Positions 9,419 through 17,800 of a stretch of DNA of 64,000 nt are shown one piece after another; within the stretch, counting starts at the first letter, position 1, and every line of letters starts with the position of its first letter. Location of the stretch: contig NZ_JBLTYX010000022.1 in the NCBI RefSeq assembly GCF_048066115.1, positions 43,544 to 107,543 on the forward strand. Reading direction: 5' to 3'. Made by a program: the position numbers and the translations under genes. The DNA comes from Niveispirillum sp048066115. Lineage in GTDB: Bacteria; Pseudomonadota; Alphaproteobacteria; Azospirillales; Azospirillaceae. Under the pieces are notes generated by a model that saw only the letters and a program-made list of their open reading frames with translations, had not been told where the DNA came from and did no database searches.

Positions 9419-10290
9419 TGCCGGTCGAGGAGAACCCGCAGGCCAGCCGCGCGGGTCACCGGCACCGGGTGCGGCGGCGGCTTCGGCCGCCCCGCCTGAA
9501 GGGCCTGTCGCTGAACAACATGCTGCCCAACATGCTGACGATGCTGAATCTGGCATCGGGCATGACCGGTATTCGATTCGCCATGGAGGGCAAGTACCAG
9601 GAGGCGGTGATCGCCATCGCGGTCGGCGCCCTGTTCGACATGCTGGACGGGCGCATCGCCCGCATGCTGAACGCCCAGTCGAAATTCGGCGAGGAACTGG
9701 ACAGCCTGTCCGACGTGGTCAGCTTCGGCGTGGCCCCGGCGATGATCCTCTATCTCTGGTCGCTGGATGATGCCCGCACCATCGGCTGGATCGCAGCATT
9801 GTTGATGGGTGTGTGCGCGGCGCTGCGCTTGGCACGCTTCAACACCATGCTGGGGGCCGCGGCGGAAAAGCCACCCTTTGCCTATAACTACTTCACCGGG
9901 GTGCCTGCCCCGGCCGGGGCCTTCCTGGCGCTGCTACCCCTGATCGCGACGCTGGAGGTCGGGCCGGGCTGGTTCGACAGTCCGTGGATCGTCGTGCCCT
10001 GGACCGTGGGCGTGGCCGGCCTGATGATCAGCGCCATCCCCACCTTCTCCATGAAGGGGCTGCGCATTCCGCAGCGCTATGTGGTGTTCGTGCTGCTGGG
10101 TGTGGGCGCCACGGCGGCGGCCCTGGTCAGCGCGCCTTGGGCGACGCTGTCGGTGGTGGGGCTGGCCTATATCGCCAGCATCCCCTTCTCCGCCCGGCGC
10201 TACAATGTGCTGGCGGAGGAAGCGGCGAAGCTGCAGGAGGCGTTGGCGGCAGGGGTGGAGGACAAGGAAGGCAATCCGCCCGTCACATAA
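9418..10290 (+). CDS. pssA: CDP-diacylglycerol-serine O-phosphatidyltransferase
   Basis: This enzyme makes phosphatidylserine from CDP-diacylglycerol and serine, feeding Psd. The 290-residue membrane protein has the CDP-alcohol phosphotransferase signature: DMLDGRIAR followed by G..LDSLSD (DG-x2-AR-x8-G-x3-D-x3-D). About eight hydrophobic helices follow an Arg-rich cytoplasmic N-terminus. I chose ATG 9418 because it overlaps the psd stop; the open frame extends upstream to 9226 but that part lies inside psd. The 3' end overlaps the convergent hydrolase gene by 8 bp. Confidence 0.96.
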   Translation: MPVEENPQASRAGHRHRVRRRLRPPRLKGLSLNNMLPNMLTMLNLASGMTGIRFAMEGKYQEAVIAIAVGALFDMLDGRIARMLNAQSKFGEELDSLSDVVSFGVAPAMILYLWSLDDARTIGWIAALLMGVCAALRLARFNTMLGAAAEKPPFAYNYFTGVPAPAGAFLALLPLIATLEVGPGWFDSPWIVVPWTVGVAGLMISAIPTFSMKGLRIPQRYVVFVLLGVGATAAALVSAPWATLSVVGLAYIASIPFSARRYNVLAEEAAKLQEALAAGVEDKEGNPPVT

Positions 10291-11062
10291 GGACGAAGCG
10301 GTGGATGGTGTCGTTGCAGGCACTGGCATGGCTGATATTGGCCATATGTCCGGCGCCTGGAAGGATCAGACTTGTGGCCTGCGCCAGGCCGTCCGCCAGC
10401 CTTGCGGCGGATTGCACCCGCGACCAGGCATCACCATCGCCGACCATGACCAGGGCGGGACAGGTGATCGCGGCCAGCAGGCCATCATCCACCGGCAACG
10501 GTTCCGGCGGGGCCAGCAGGTCGCGGCCCTCATAATCACCCAGCATCTCGTCCAGCAGGCGGGCCGTCGCGGTGTCTGTGACTTGCAGCATCGGATGTGA
10601 ACGCCAGAGGCGGTGGGCGGCCGCCACCTCCCCTGCCCGCACCAGTTCCACCAGTCGGGCCATGGGCAAGGCCGGTTCACGGGTGGGATCAGGCGAAACC
10701 GCATCATGAGGGGCGGCCAGCAGGATCAGCCCGGCGACACGGGCCGGATGGCGGGCGGCGGCGGACAAGGCCACGCGGCCTGCCTGCGAATGGCCGACCA
10801 GCACGGCGCGGTCGATCCCGAAATAATCCAGCAGCGCCGGCACATCGTCCGGTTCCCGCGCCAGGCCGGGCGGGGCGGGCGACCGGCCGAAACCGCGCCG
10901 GTCGGGCAGCAGCAGGGTGAAATGGCCGCCCAGACCCTCCACCTGCGGCCGCCACATGCGCCGGTCCAAGGTCCATCCATGCAGCAGCAGCAGGGCCGGC
11001 GCACCGGACCCCACCCGTTCCACGGACAGGGTCCCGCCGGCCACGGGCACGTTGAAGGCCAT
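10283..11062 (-). CDS. Alpha/beta-hydrolase fold protein
   Basis: The 259-residue protein has the oxyanion motif LLHGWTLDRRMW, the nucleophile elbow GHSQAG, an Asp in MVGDGDAWS and a His in GAGHMAN, so the Ser-Asp-His triad looks complete. It is the last gene of a minus-strand operon (TonB receptor, WrbA, VOC protein, hydrolase) and starts 2 bp after the VOC stop. In that setting it could hydrolyse a ring-cleavage product, a lactone or an ester, but the substrate is unknown. Confidence 0.85.
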   Translation of the reverse strand: MAFNVPVAGGTLSVERVGSGAPALLLLHGWTLDRRMWRPQVEGLGGHFTLLLPDRRGFGRSPAPPGLAREPDDVPALLDYFGIDRAVLVGHSQAGRVALSAAARHPARVAGLILLAAPHDAVSPDPTREPALPMARLVELVRAGEVAAAHRLWRSHPMLQVTDTATARLLDEMLGDYEGRDLLAPPEPLPVDDGLLAAITCPALVMVGDGDAWSRVQSAARLADGLAQATSLILPGAGHMANISHASACNDTIHRFVLM

Positions 11063-11064
11063 GG

Positions 11065-11598
11065 TCAGTGGCGGAATGTATTGTTGATGTCGTGGTTGCC
11101 GGCCAGCCAGCGCACCAGCTCATCCCGCGCCGTCGCCTGCTTGCCCTCGGCCAGGGCCGCCGCCTCCGGCGCGTCATAGGTGAATTCCAGGATCATGCCG
11201 TTGGGGTCCTTGATATAGACCGACCGGCAATAGCCATGTTCCAGCGTATAGGTCTCCGGCTCGGTGAAGCCCGCCGCACGGATGCGGGTTTCCAGCTGCG
11301 CCTGGGTGTCGGCATCGACATGCAGGGCGATATGGTGGAAGGGCGATTCCGGCATTTCCGGCCCGAACAGCTTCTGGTCGTCGGGATCGGCAAACTGGAA
11401 GAAGGCCAGCGCGCTGCCGTCGCCCAGGCCGAAGAAACAGTGGCAGTAGGTGCGCTCCGCCCCGAACAGCATGTCCTTCTCGCACCAGGTGGCGATCAGC
11501 GGGATGCCCAGCACATCCTCATAGAAATGCCGGGTCGCCTCCAGGTCGCGGGTGACATAGGCGGTGTGGTGCAGGCGGTTGGGAAGCTTGGCTTTCAT
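11065..11598 (-). CDS. VOC (glyoxalase/extradiol dioxygenase fold) family protein
   Basis: The 177-residue protein starts LHHTAYVTRDLEATRHFYED, the usual first beta-alpha-beta-beta-beta unit with a metal-ligand His, and continues with FHHIALHV (second His) and a Glu in MILEFTYD. These are the positions expected for the 2-His-1-carboxylate metal site of this superfamily. Members include glyoxalase I, fosfomycin-resistance enzymes and type I extradiol dioxygenases. With WrbA next to it and a TonB receptor at the head of the operon, a catabolic dioxygenase or isomerase role is more likely than methylglyoxal detoxification, but this is inference. Confidence 0.83.
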   Translation of the reverse strand: MKAKLPNRLHHTAYVTRDLEATRHFYEDVLGIPLIATWCEKDMLFGAERTYCHCFFGLGDGSALAFFQFADPDDQKLFGPEMPESPFHHIALHVDADTQAQLETRIRAAGFTEPETYTLEHGYCRSVYIKDPNGMILEFTYDAPEAAALAEGKQATARDELVRWLAGNHDINNTFRH

Positions 11599-11622
11599 TG
11601 TCGTTGTCCTCTCCCTGATGGT

Positions 11623-12225
11623 TCAGCCGAACAGCCTTGTGGCGATTTCCGTGACATGGCGGCCCTGGAAACGGGCGCCTTCCAATTCATTGGCGCTGGG
11701 CTGGCGCGACCCGTCGGCACCGGCAAGCGTGCTGGCGCCATAGGGGGTGCCGCCGCTGACCTCGTCCATCCTCACCGCCCCCGTCCAGCTATAGGGCAGG
11801 CCGACGATCACCATGCCGTGATGCAGCAGGGTGGTGTGGAACGAAGTGATCGTGGTTTCCTGTCCGCCATGCTGGCTGGCGGTGGACACGAAGACGCTGC
11901 CCACCTTGCCAACTAAAGCGCCCTTGGCCCACAGCCCGCCCGTCTGGTCCAGGAAGTTGCGCATCTGGGCGGCCATATTGCCGAACCGGGTGGGCGTGCC
12001 GAAGATCACGGCGTCGTAATCGCCCAGCTCACCGGGGCTGGCGATGGGGGCGGCCTGGTCCAGGCGGATGCCGGATGCCTTGGCGACCTCATCGGGAACC
12101 AGTTCCGGCACGCGCTTCACCGTGACGTCGGCCCCCGGAACGGACCGCGCGCCTTCAGCGATGGCCGCCGCCATGGTCTCCACGTGGCCGTAACTGGAAT
12201 AATAAAGGACAAGCACCTTTGCCAT
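11623..12225 (-). CDS. wrbA: WrbA-like NAD(P)H:quinone oxidoreductase (flavodoxin fold)
   Basis: The 200-residue protein begins VLVLYYSSYGHVETMA, the FMN-phosphate loop of WrbA, and contains the WrbA signature segments FGTPTRFGNMAAQMRNFLDQ and STASQHGGQETT. WrbA proteins are soluble tetrameric FMN enzymes that reduce quinones by two electrons, avoiding semiquinones. Here the gene lies between a TonB receptor and a VOC family gene in one operon. This suggests reduction of a quinone formed from an imported aromatic compound rather than a general stress role. It starts 12 bp after the receptor stop. Confidence 0.93.
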   Translation of the reverse strand: MAKVLVLYYSSYGHVETMAAAIAEGARSVPGADVTVKRVPELVPDEVAKASGIRLDQAAPIASPGELGDYDAVIFGTPTRFGNMAAQMRNFLDQTGGLWAKGALVGKVGSVFVSTASQHGGQETTITSFHTTLLHHGMVIVGLPYSWTGAVRMDEVSGGTPYGASTLAGADGSRQPSANELEGARFQGRHVTEIATRLFG

Positions 12226-12236
12226 GAGTATCCCCT

Positions 12237-14408
12237 TTAAAATTTCATGCCATATTCCAGGCCATACCGCCGGGGCCGTCCCTTGAAGACGAAGCCGCCG
12301 GGCGAGAATTCGGCATTGTATTTCTTGTCGAACAGGTTGTCGGAATAGGCGGACAGGGTCCAGTTCTCTCCCTCCAACCCCAGGCGGACATCGACAATAT
12401 CCAGCGGGTCACGGACCGTGCTGTTCTGGATGTCGAACCAGGTCCTGCCGATGCGGCGATAGTCGGCACGCATCGTGCCGGACAGGCCGCTGTCGCCCAG
12501 GGCTGTGGTGTATTGGGCCCCGACATTCAGCGTGTAGCGGGAGATCAGCGGCGCCTCGTTGCCCAGCACGGTGGGATCGGGGAATTCCTTGATCTTGCTG
12601 TCGGTAAAGCCGTAGCCGACATTGACCTGCAGACCCGTGGTCAGGAAGGCGGTGGCGTCCAGTTCGAACCCGCGCAGGCGGGTTTCCGGCACATTGCCCA
12701 GGTTCTGGGTCGAGTTCGCGGCCAGGAAGACGAAGAAGTACGAATTGTCGGAGATGGTGTTGTAGACGGAGCCGTTCAGGCGCAGCTTGCGGTCCAGCAG
12801 CTGTGATTTGAACCCGGCCTCCACGGTGCTGGCCGTTTCCGCCTTGAACACGTCCGACACGCCCAGGATGCCGTTGGATGCCGCCACCGCGCCCACCCCG
12901 GTCTGGTTGAACCCGCCGCTGCGGAAGCCCTTGGAATAGCCGGTATAGAGCGTCAGCGCCTCATCCGCCTTGTAGGTCAGGGTGAATTTCGGCTGCCAGG
13001 CGGTGAAGGTCTCCTTGCGCACCTCCCCCGACCGGCCGGCGGGGAAACCCGCGACATTGGGCAGGAAGGCGGTGGGCGTCAGGGTGGTGTTCTCCCGCTT
13101 GTCCTTGTCATAGCGCAGCGACAGGTCGGCGGTCAGCTTCTCGGTCAGGTCGTAGCTGCTGCTGGCGAACAGCGCCCAGGCGAAATTATCCTGACTGTCG
13201 GCCAGGAAGGAGAATTGCGGGTTGCGCGGATCGGTGCTGGGCGTGCGGTAGACGGGGAACACCCCCTGCCCCCGATCGATCATGTTGCCGGTGGAGATGT
13301 AACGCTTGGTGCCGATCATGTAGCCACCGACGCTCCACTGGAACCGGTCGGTGGTGGGCGAGGCGAAGCGCAGCTCCTCGCTCCAGGCCTTCACGTTCAG
13401 ATACTGGCTCTGGTTCAGATCGAAGCCCAATATCTGGAAGAACAGGCTTTCCTGGATCGGCAGGAAGTCGAAGGCGTCACCGGTCAGCACCTCCTTCACC
13501 ATGTCGTAGGAGGTGACGGAGGTGAGGCTGCCGGCATCCGTCTCATATGCAATGCGCAGCGAGGTGCCGTACATGTCGCGGTCATTCTGGCCGGGATTGT
13601 TGACCCGCACCGGCAGGCTGGTGTCGTTCACATCGGTGACGATGTTGAAATAGAGCGCCTGGGTGCGCAGTTGCGACGCCGACCCGCGCACATCCACGGT
13701 CAGATTGTCCGTGGGCTGGAACAGCAGGGTGCCGCGCAGCGACAGATCCTCGTACGGATCGGCCTTTTCATCCAGATAGGCGTTGCGGATCAAGCCGTCA
13801 TTATTGACGTAGGACCCAGCCAGCCGGAATTTCACCTTCTCCGACAAGGGCCCGCTGATCCCGGCGCGGGCGGAATAGCCGAAGCCGTTTTCCACCCCGA
13901 CCTTGACGCGGGTGTCGAACGTGTCGGTCGGCTGTTTGGTGCGGATGACGATGGCACCGCCGATGGCGTTGCGGCCATAGAGCGCCCCTTGCGGACCTTT
14001 CAGCACCTCGATCTGGTCGATATCGAACAGTTCCTGGCTGAACTGCGCGGCATTCACCTGCTGCACGCCATCGACAATGACGGCCACCGACGGCTCGGAA
14101 TTGCGGGCCTGGGTGATGCCGCGGATGATGATGAAGGCGTTGCCGGCGTTCTGCGTTTCCACCAGCGTCACGTTGGAGGTCAGGTCGATGAAATCGGCCG
14201 GCTTCTCGATGCCCGCCATTTCGATGGCATCGGCGGTGAAGGCCATGATGGCGGCCGGCACATCCTGCTGCGCCTGCGGCCGGCGCAGGCCGGTGACCAC
14301 CACCTCCTCGATCTCCTGGTTGGATTGGGCGCCGGCCGGCGCCGTGGCCGCCAGGGCAAGGGCCGAGGCGCCGGCTAAACAGGCGAGGCGCCAAGAGGAA
14401 CGTGCCAT
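12237..14408 (-). CDS. TonB-dependent outer membrane receptor
   Basis: The protein has about 723 residues. I chose ATG 14408 (MARSSWRLAC) because GGGAGG lies six bases upstream; an upstream in-frame ATG at 14429 lacks this. After a signal peptide ending near APAGAQS comes a TonB-box-like segment (IEEVVVTGLRR), a plug domain (IEVLKGPQGALYGRNAIGG) and a 22-strand barrel ending in aromatic MKF. Such receptors import large or scarce nutrients using the proton-motive force. Two tandem 13-bp palindromes sit upstream (14538-14569), identical in layout to those at the CoA-transferase promoter, so the receptor is probably controlled by the adjacent IclR regulator. It heads the operon with wrbA, VOC and hydrolase genes. 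Confidence 0.93.
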   Translation of the reverse strand: MARSSWRLACLAGASALALAATAPAGAQSNQEIEEVVVTGLRRPQAQQDVPAAIMAFTADAIEMAGIEKPADFIDLTSNVTLVETQNAGNAFIIIRGITQARNSEPSVAVIVDGVQQVNAAQFSQELFDIDQIEVLKGPQGALYGRNAIGGAIVIRTKQPTDTFDTRVKVGVENGFGYSARAGISGPLSEKVKFRLAGSYVNNDGLIRNAYLDEKADPYEDLSLRGTLLFQPTDNLTVDVRGSASQLRTQALYFNIVTDVNDTSLPVRVNNPGQNDRDMYGTSLRIAYETDAGSLTSVTSYDMVKEVLTGDAFDFLPIQESLFFQILGFDLNQSQYLNVKAWSEELRFASPTTDRFQWSVGGYMIGTKRYISTGNMIDRGQGVFPVYRTPSTDPRNPQFSFLADSQDNFAWALFASSSYDLTEKLTADLSLRYDKDKRENTTLTPTAFLPNVAGFPAGRSGEVRKETFTAWQPKFTLTYKADEALTLYTGYSKGFRSGGFNQTGVGAVAASNGILGVSDVFKAETASTVEAGFKSQLLDRKLRLNGSVYNTISDNSYFFVFLAANSTQNLGNVPETRLRGFELDATAFLTTGLQVNVGYGFTDSKIKEFPDPTVLGNEAPLISRYTLNVGAQYTTALGDSGLSGTMRADYRRIGRTWFDIQNSTVRDPLDIVDVRLGLEGENWTLSAYSDNLFDKKYNAEFSPGGFVFKGRPRRYGLEYGMKF

Positions 14409-14537
14409 GCAAAACCTCCCGTTCGTCACTTGTCATTGAAGGCGCACGTCGTTTTCCGCCGCTTCGGCGGTCGGTGCGCTTGGGTCCGCGTGTGGCGCGG
14501 CCGTCGGATCGTTGCCCGTGATGCGAACAATCCATCC

Positions 14538-14569
14538 TTCGATTATCGAAGTCAAGTTCGATGTTCGAA
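14538..14569. promoter_or_regulatory. Tandem 13-bp palindromes, probable IclR operator for the TonB receptor operon
   Basis: TTCGATTATCGAA (14538-14550) and TTCGATGTTCGAA (14557-14569) begin exactly 19 bp apart. The same motif pair with the same spacing occurs at 16904-16935. IclR-type regulators commonly bind short palindromes as paired dimers, and an IclR gene lies between the two sites. The assignment to that regulator is inference. Confidence 0.75.
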
Positions 14570-14603
14570 GTTTTTTCCGTTGTCGAAGAATGCGGTGCGC
14601 ACA

Positions 14604-14637
14604 AAGAAAAACGCCCCGGCGGGTGGGCCGGGGCGTT
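14604..14637 (-). terminator. Rho-independent terminator downstream of the IclR gene
   Basis: On the minus strand the 11-bp stem AACGCCCCGGC / GCCGGGGCGTT with a six-base loop is followed by a T-rich run (TTTCTTT). It would end the CoA-transferase-IclR transcript before the receptor promoter. Confidence 0.85.
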
Positions 14638-14644
14638 GGTGGGA

Positions 14645-14737
14645 CGTAGGTCAGGTCGAGCCGAAGGCGAGCCCTGACGAGTGATGGTGCGGGAGAATTG
14701 TCAGGGCTCGGGGCTTTGCTCCTCGACCTGACCTACG
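14645..14737. repeat. Inverted-repeat intergenic element, family C, copy 1
   Basis: The element begins CGTAGGTCAGGTCGAG and ends CTCGACCTGACCTACG, with inner arms GAGCCCTGAC and GTCAGGGCTC. A second copy with the same ends and inner arms lies at 56727-56815. Confidence 0.75.
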
Positions 14738-14746
14738 GCATCAACC

Positions 14747-15598
14747 TCAATTCCTGGCCAGCGAGTGCATCAGGAAGGGCCATTGCTGCAACGATGCTTC
14801 GATACCGCGGGCGGCGGTGCGCAGCAGCGGCAGGCGGGTGCGCACCAGCTCATCCTGGGAGATGCGGGTGGTGGAGGTGGAACAGTTGATGGAGGCGCAG
14901 ACATTGCCCTCCTTGTCGCGCACCGGCACGGCGACGGAGACGATGCCGTAATCCAGCTCGTCCAATGCTGAATCATACCCGACCTCCCGCACCCTTTGCA
15001 GGCGGCTGGCCAGTTCCTCGCGGTTGATGATGGTGCGTTCGGTGAAGCGGGTCAGGTTGGCCTTGGCCAGATAATCGGCCAGTGCCGGGGCCGGCTCATG
15101 CGCCAGCATCACCTTGCCCAGCGAGGTGGCATGGGCCGGAAACCGCGTGCCGACGCTGGCGCCGATGCGGATATGGCGGTTGGTGGAGACATGCACGAGG
15201 TACAGGATGTCATGGCCGGACAGGGTGGCCATGGAGGCACTGTCGCCGGTCTCGTCGCGCAAGGCCTGGAGGTGCGGTGTCACCACCTGTTCCAGGTTCA
15301 TCGAGGCCAGATAGGCCGAGCCGAAGACCAGCACCTCCGGCCGCAGCAGGAAGCGCCGCCCGTGCCGACCGACATAGCCCAGCGCCACCAGCGTGTTCAG
15401 GCAGCGCCGCGCCACGGCAGGGCTCAAACCCGTCGCGGCCGCCACCTCGCTCAACTGCATTTCCGGGCGCTGCTGGTTGAAGGCGCGCAGGACCGTCAGG
15501 CCGCGTTCCAGGGTCAGCAGATATTCGGGGTCCTTCTCCCGCTCCGCTGCCGGCTCCCGCTCCGCCGCCGGTTCATCCTTCACGCCCGTGTCCGCCAT
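14747..15598 (-). CDS. IclR-family transcriptional regulator
   Basis: The 283-residue protein has a charged N-terminal tail with a duplicated AAERE motif (about 10-23), a winged helix-turn-helix (about 28-90; LSEVAAATGLSPAVARRCLN) and the C-terminal IclR effector domain with the conserved TSLGKVMLA and GIVSVAVPVRDKEGNVCASINCS. The Pca/Pob subgroup of this family controls aromatic catabolism. It follows the CoA-transferase gene in the same operon and ends at a strong terminator. It probably binds the tandem palindromes upstream of the TonB receptor (14538-14569) and in the CoA-transferase/lyase divergent promoter (16904-16935). Confidence 0.92.
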   Translation of the reverse strand: MADTGVKDEPAAEREPAAEREKDPEYLLTLERGLTVLRAFNQQRPEMQLSEVAAATGLSPAVARRCLNTLVALGYVGRHGRRFLLRPEVLVFGSAYLASMNLEQVVTPHLQALRDETGDSASMATLSGHDILYLVHVSTNRHIRIGASVGTRFPAHATSLGKVMLAHEPAPALADYLAKANLTRFTERTIINREELASRLQRVREVGYDSALDELDYGIVSVAVPVRDKEGNVCASINCSTSTTRISQDELVRTRLPLLRTAARGIEASLQQWPFLMHSLARN

Positions 15599-15666
15599 CG
15601 CGTCTGCCCTGTCCGCCGAAATCCCAGCGGGCCAGCTATAACCGCAGCACCGGCCGACCGCCAGAA

Positions 15667-16794
15667 CTATGCTTTGCCCAGGAGGACGGCGTTATGTTCG
15701 CCCAACACCGGCGGCGGCGTGATGGTCAGGTCGCGCTCGCCATCGAAGGTGACGGGGGAGCGGACGGTGCGGAACGTACCCATCTGCGGGTGCTCGGCCT
15801 CCACTGCCAGACGCAGGTGCCGGGCCTGATCGGTGGCGAGCGCCGCCGCCGCGTCATGCACGGGGGAGTGCGGCACATCCTGGCGGCCCAGCCGGTCGCA
15901 CCAGTCGGCCAGGCTGCGGGTGCGGAAGATGGGGGCCAGCTGTTCCACCACCTTCTCGTAATTGGCGATGCGGGCCTGGCGGTCGGCGAATTCCGGGCGT
16001 TGCAGCATGTCGGGCCATTCCACGGCCTGGGCCAGCCCTTCCCAGAATTTCGGCGGCGAGGACATGTGCAGCGCGATCCATTTCCCGTCGGCACAGACGA
16101 AAACGTAAGACTGCGACACTGACGGCCGGGAATAAGGCCCCATGATCTGGTCGGCGGAGAAGAAATGGGTGAAATCATCCAGGTTGAAATGGCACATGGC
16201 CTCCAGCATGGACAGTTCCACCAGCCGCCCCTTCCCCGTGCGGTGGCGTTCATGCAGGGCGCCCAGGATGCCATAGGCGGCATAGAAGCCGGTGATCGCA
16301 TCGGCCAGGGCCGGGCCCACCACGCGCGGGTTGTCGGGGTTCAGCACCAGGCGCAGAAAACCACTGGCGGCTTGCGCCACCGTGTCGAAGGCCGGGCGCT
16401 GGCTGTCCGGTCCCGTGGCGCCGAAGCCGGAAATGGCGCAATAGATCAGGCGCGGGTTGAGCGCCCGCAGCCTTTCGGCATCGACATTCAGCTTGGCGGC
16501 CGCACCGGGGCGGAAATTCTGGATGAAGATGTCGGCACCGGCCACCAGCTCGTCCAGCTTCGCCCTTCCGGCCGCATCGCGCGTGTCCAGGGTGATGGAG
16601 CGCTTGTTGCGGTTATAGGTCTGGAAATGCGGGCTGTAGAGGCCGCCATTGAAGGCGCGGAACGGGTCGCCGGTGCCCGGCTGTTCGATCTTCACCACAT
16701 CCGCACCCAGGTCCGCCAGCAGCATCCCCGCCGCCGGCCCGGTGATGAAGGTGCCCATTTCCAGTACCCGAACATCCTTCAGGACTTTTGCCAT
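15667..16794 (-). CDS. CaiB/BaiF family (class III) CoA-transferase
   Basis: The protein has about 375 residues. I chose ATG 16794 (MAKVLKDVRVLEMG), which has GGAG seven bases upstream. Family features are MLLADLGADVVKIEQP, the YNRNKRSITLD segment, FIQNFRPG, ISGFGATGPDSQRPAFDTVAQAASGF (the Asp here is the expected catalytic nucleophile) and the C-terminal PVHD region. Class III enzymes move CoA between carboxylic acids. Its divergent neighbour is a citryl-CoA-lyase-like gene, so the likely scheme is activation of a hydroxy-di/tricarboxylate to a CoA thioester followed by C-C cleavage. Donor and acceptor acids are unknown. Confidence 0.92.
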   Translation of the reverse strand: MAKVLKDVRVLEMGTFITGPAAGMLLADLGADVVKIEQPGTGDPFRAFNGGLYSPHFQTYNRNKRSITLDTRDAAGRAKLDELVAGADIFIQNFRPGAAAKLNVDAERLRALNPRLIYCAISGFGATGPDSQRPAFDTVAQAASGFLRLVLNPDNPRVVGPALADAITGFYAAYGILGALHERHRTGKGRLVELSMLEAMCHFNLDDFTHFFSADQIMGPYSRPSVSQSYVFVCADGKWIALHMSSPPKFWEGLAQAVEWPDMLQRPEFADRQARIANYEKVVEQLAPIFRTRSLADWCDRLGRQDVPHSPVHDAAAALATDQARHLRLAVEAEHPQMGTFRTVRSPVTFDGERDLTITPPPVLGEHNAVLLGKA

Positions 16795-16903
16795 CTCATG
16801 CTCCAATCGGGGGAAGGGCCGCGGATGCAAGGGCCGGGCGGCGGGGCATATCCCCGAGGCCGGACGGCGGGCGCCGTCGCTTCCTGCCTTCCGGTATATC
16901 GAC

Positions 16904-16935
16904 TTCGATAATCGAAATCAACTTCGATCATCGAA
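16904..16935. promoter_or_regulatory. Tandem 13-bp palindromes in the CoA-transferase / lyase divergent promoter
   Basis: TTCGATAATCGAA (16904-16916) and TTCGATCATCGAA (16923-16935) are both perfect palindromes outside the centre base and start 19 bp apart, matching the pair at 14538-14569. They lie between the divergent starts at 16794 and 17001 and could control both genes. Confidence 0.8.
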
Positions 16936-17000
16936 ATTTACTTGTCAGGAAAGTCGGGCTGGGATTAGGTGGGTGGCAGACGACCCACGGGAGCAGCCCC

Positions 17001-17777
17001 ATGCGCATCGGCAAGACCGACCAGCCCCTCACCGCCATCTCCACTTCCGACGCGGACAGCATCACGGTACGGGGGCTGGATCTGTGCGGGGAGATTATCG
17101 GCAGGATGGATTTCACCCGCTATTTCTGGCTGCTGGTCACCGGCACGCATGCGGATGAGAACCAGCATTTCTTCGCCGATGCGGTGCTGACCGCCATCGC
17201 TGAACATGGGCTGGTGCCCAGCGTGGTGGCGGCACGCATGACCTATGCCGCGGCACCGGAGGCGTTCCAGGGCGCGGTGGCGGCCGGCCTGTCGGGCTGC
17301 GGCACCGTCGTGCTGGGCAGTGCGGAGGTGGCGGGGCAGTTCCTGGCGGAACTGGTCGCGGCGGCGGGGGATGGTGATCCGGCACCTGTGGCGGCGGCGC
17401 GTCTGGCCAAGCATAGGATGGAAAAGCGCGCCGTGCCGGGTTTCGGCCATCCGCTGCATGCCGATGGCGACCCGCGCGCGCGCCGGCTGCTTGAACTCGC
17501 CGATGAACGCGGCGTCGCCGGTCGGCACATCGCCATGCTGCGCGCGGTGAAGGCGGCCCTGCCCCATACCCATGGCCGCGACCTGCCGATCAATGTCAAT
17601 GGCGCCATCCCGGCGGTGATGCTGGATATCGGCTTCCCGCTGGCGGCCCTGAAGGGCATATCGCTGCTGGCCCGCACCGCCAGCCTGATCGCCCATCTGC
17701 GGGAGGAGGCGGAGCGGCCGATCGGCTTCATCCTGGCGGACGAGGCGGCGAAGTCCATCACCTATGATGGTGGTTGA
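17001..17777 (+). CDS. Short citrate-synthase-like protein, probable citryl-CoA (or related acyl-CoA) lyase
   Basis: The 258-residue protein is much shorter than citrate synthase (about 430) and has the length of the lyase-like branch of that superfamily. It keeps the second active-site motif (VPGFGHPLH followed by DPRARRL), but where citrate synthases carry the catalytic Asp in NVD it reads INVNGAIP, and the first active-site His region reads GLSGCGTVVLG without His. ATG 17001 has GGGAG upstream; the longer frame to 16788 is not needed. It is divergent from the class III CoA-transferase and shares its operator. Together they suggest thioester formation and retro-aldol/Claisen cleavage of a hydroxy acid. 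Other chemistry is possible given the Asp-to-Asn change. Confidence 0.75.
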   Translation: MRIGKTDQPLTAISTSDADSITVRGLDLCGEIIGRMDFTRYFWLLVTGTHADENQHFFADAVLTAIAEHGLVPSVVAARMTYAAAPEAFQGAVAAGLSGCGTVVLGSAEVAGQFLAELVAAAGDGDPAPVAAARLAKHRMEKRAVPGFGHPLHADGDPRARRLLELADERGVAGRHIAMLRAVKAALPHTHGRDLPINVNGAIPAVMLDIGFPLAALKGISLLARTASLIAHLREEAERPIGFILADEAAKSITYDGG

Positions 17778-17800
17778 CGCCGCCCCTCCAACCACACGTA

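Larger units (their letters stand above)
14409..14746. other. Intergenic region with operator pair, terminator and repeat
   Basis: This 338-bp gap separates the TonB receptor from the IclR gene (both minus strand). Reading leftward from the IclR stop, it holds an inverted repeat copy (14645-14737), a strong Rho-independent terminator (14604-14637), the operator pair (14538-14569) and the receptor promoter with its ribosome binding site. I see no gene in it. Confidence 0.7.

Noticed and set aside
14444..14520. GC-rich segment similar in feel to the family A repeat
   Set aside because: It has a CCGCCGCTTCGGCGG hairpin, but the CCTCAAGCGCC, ATCC-loop and CACGTG elements are absent, so I did not count it as a copy.
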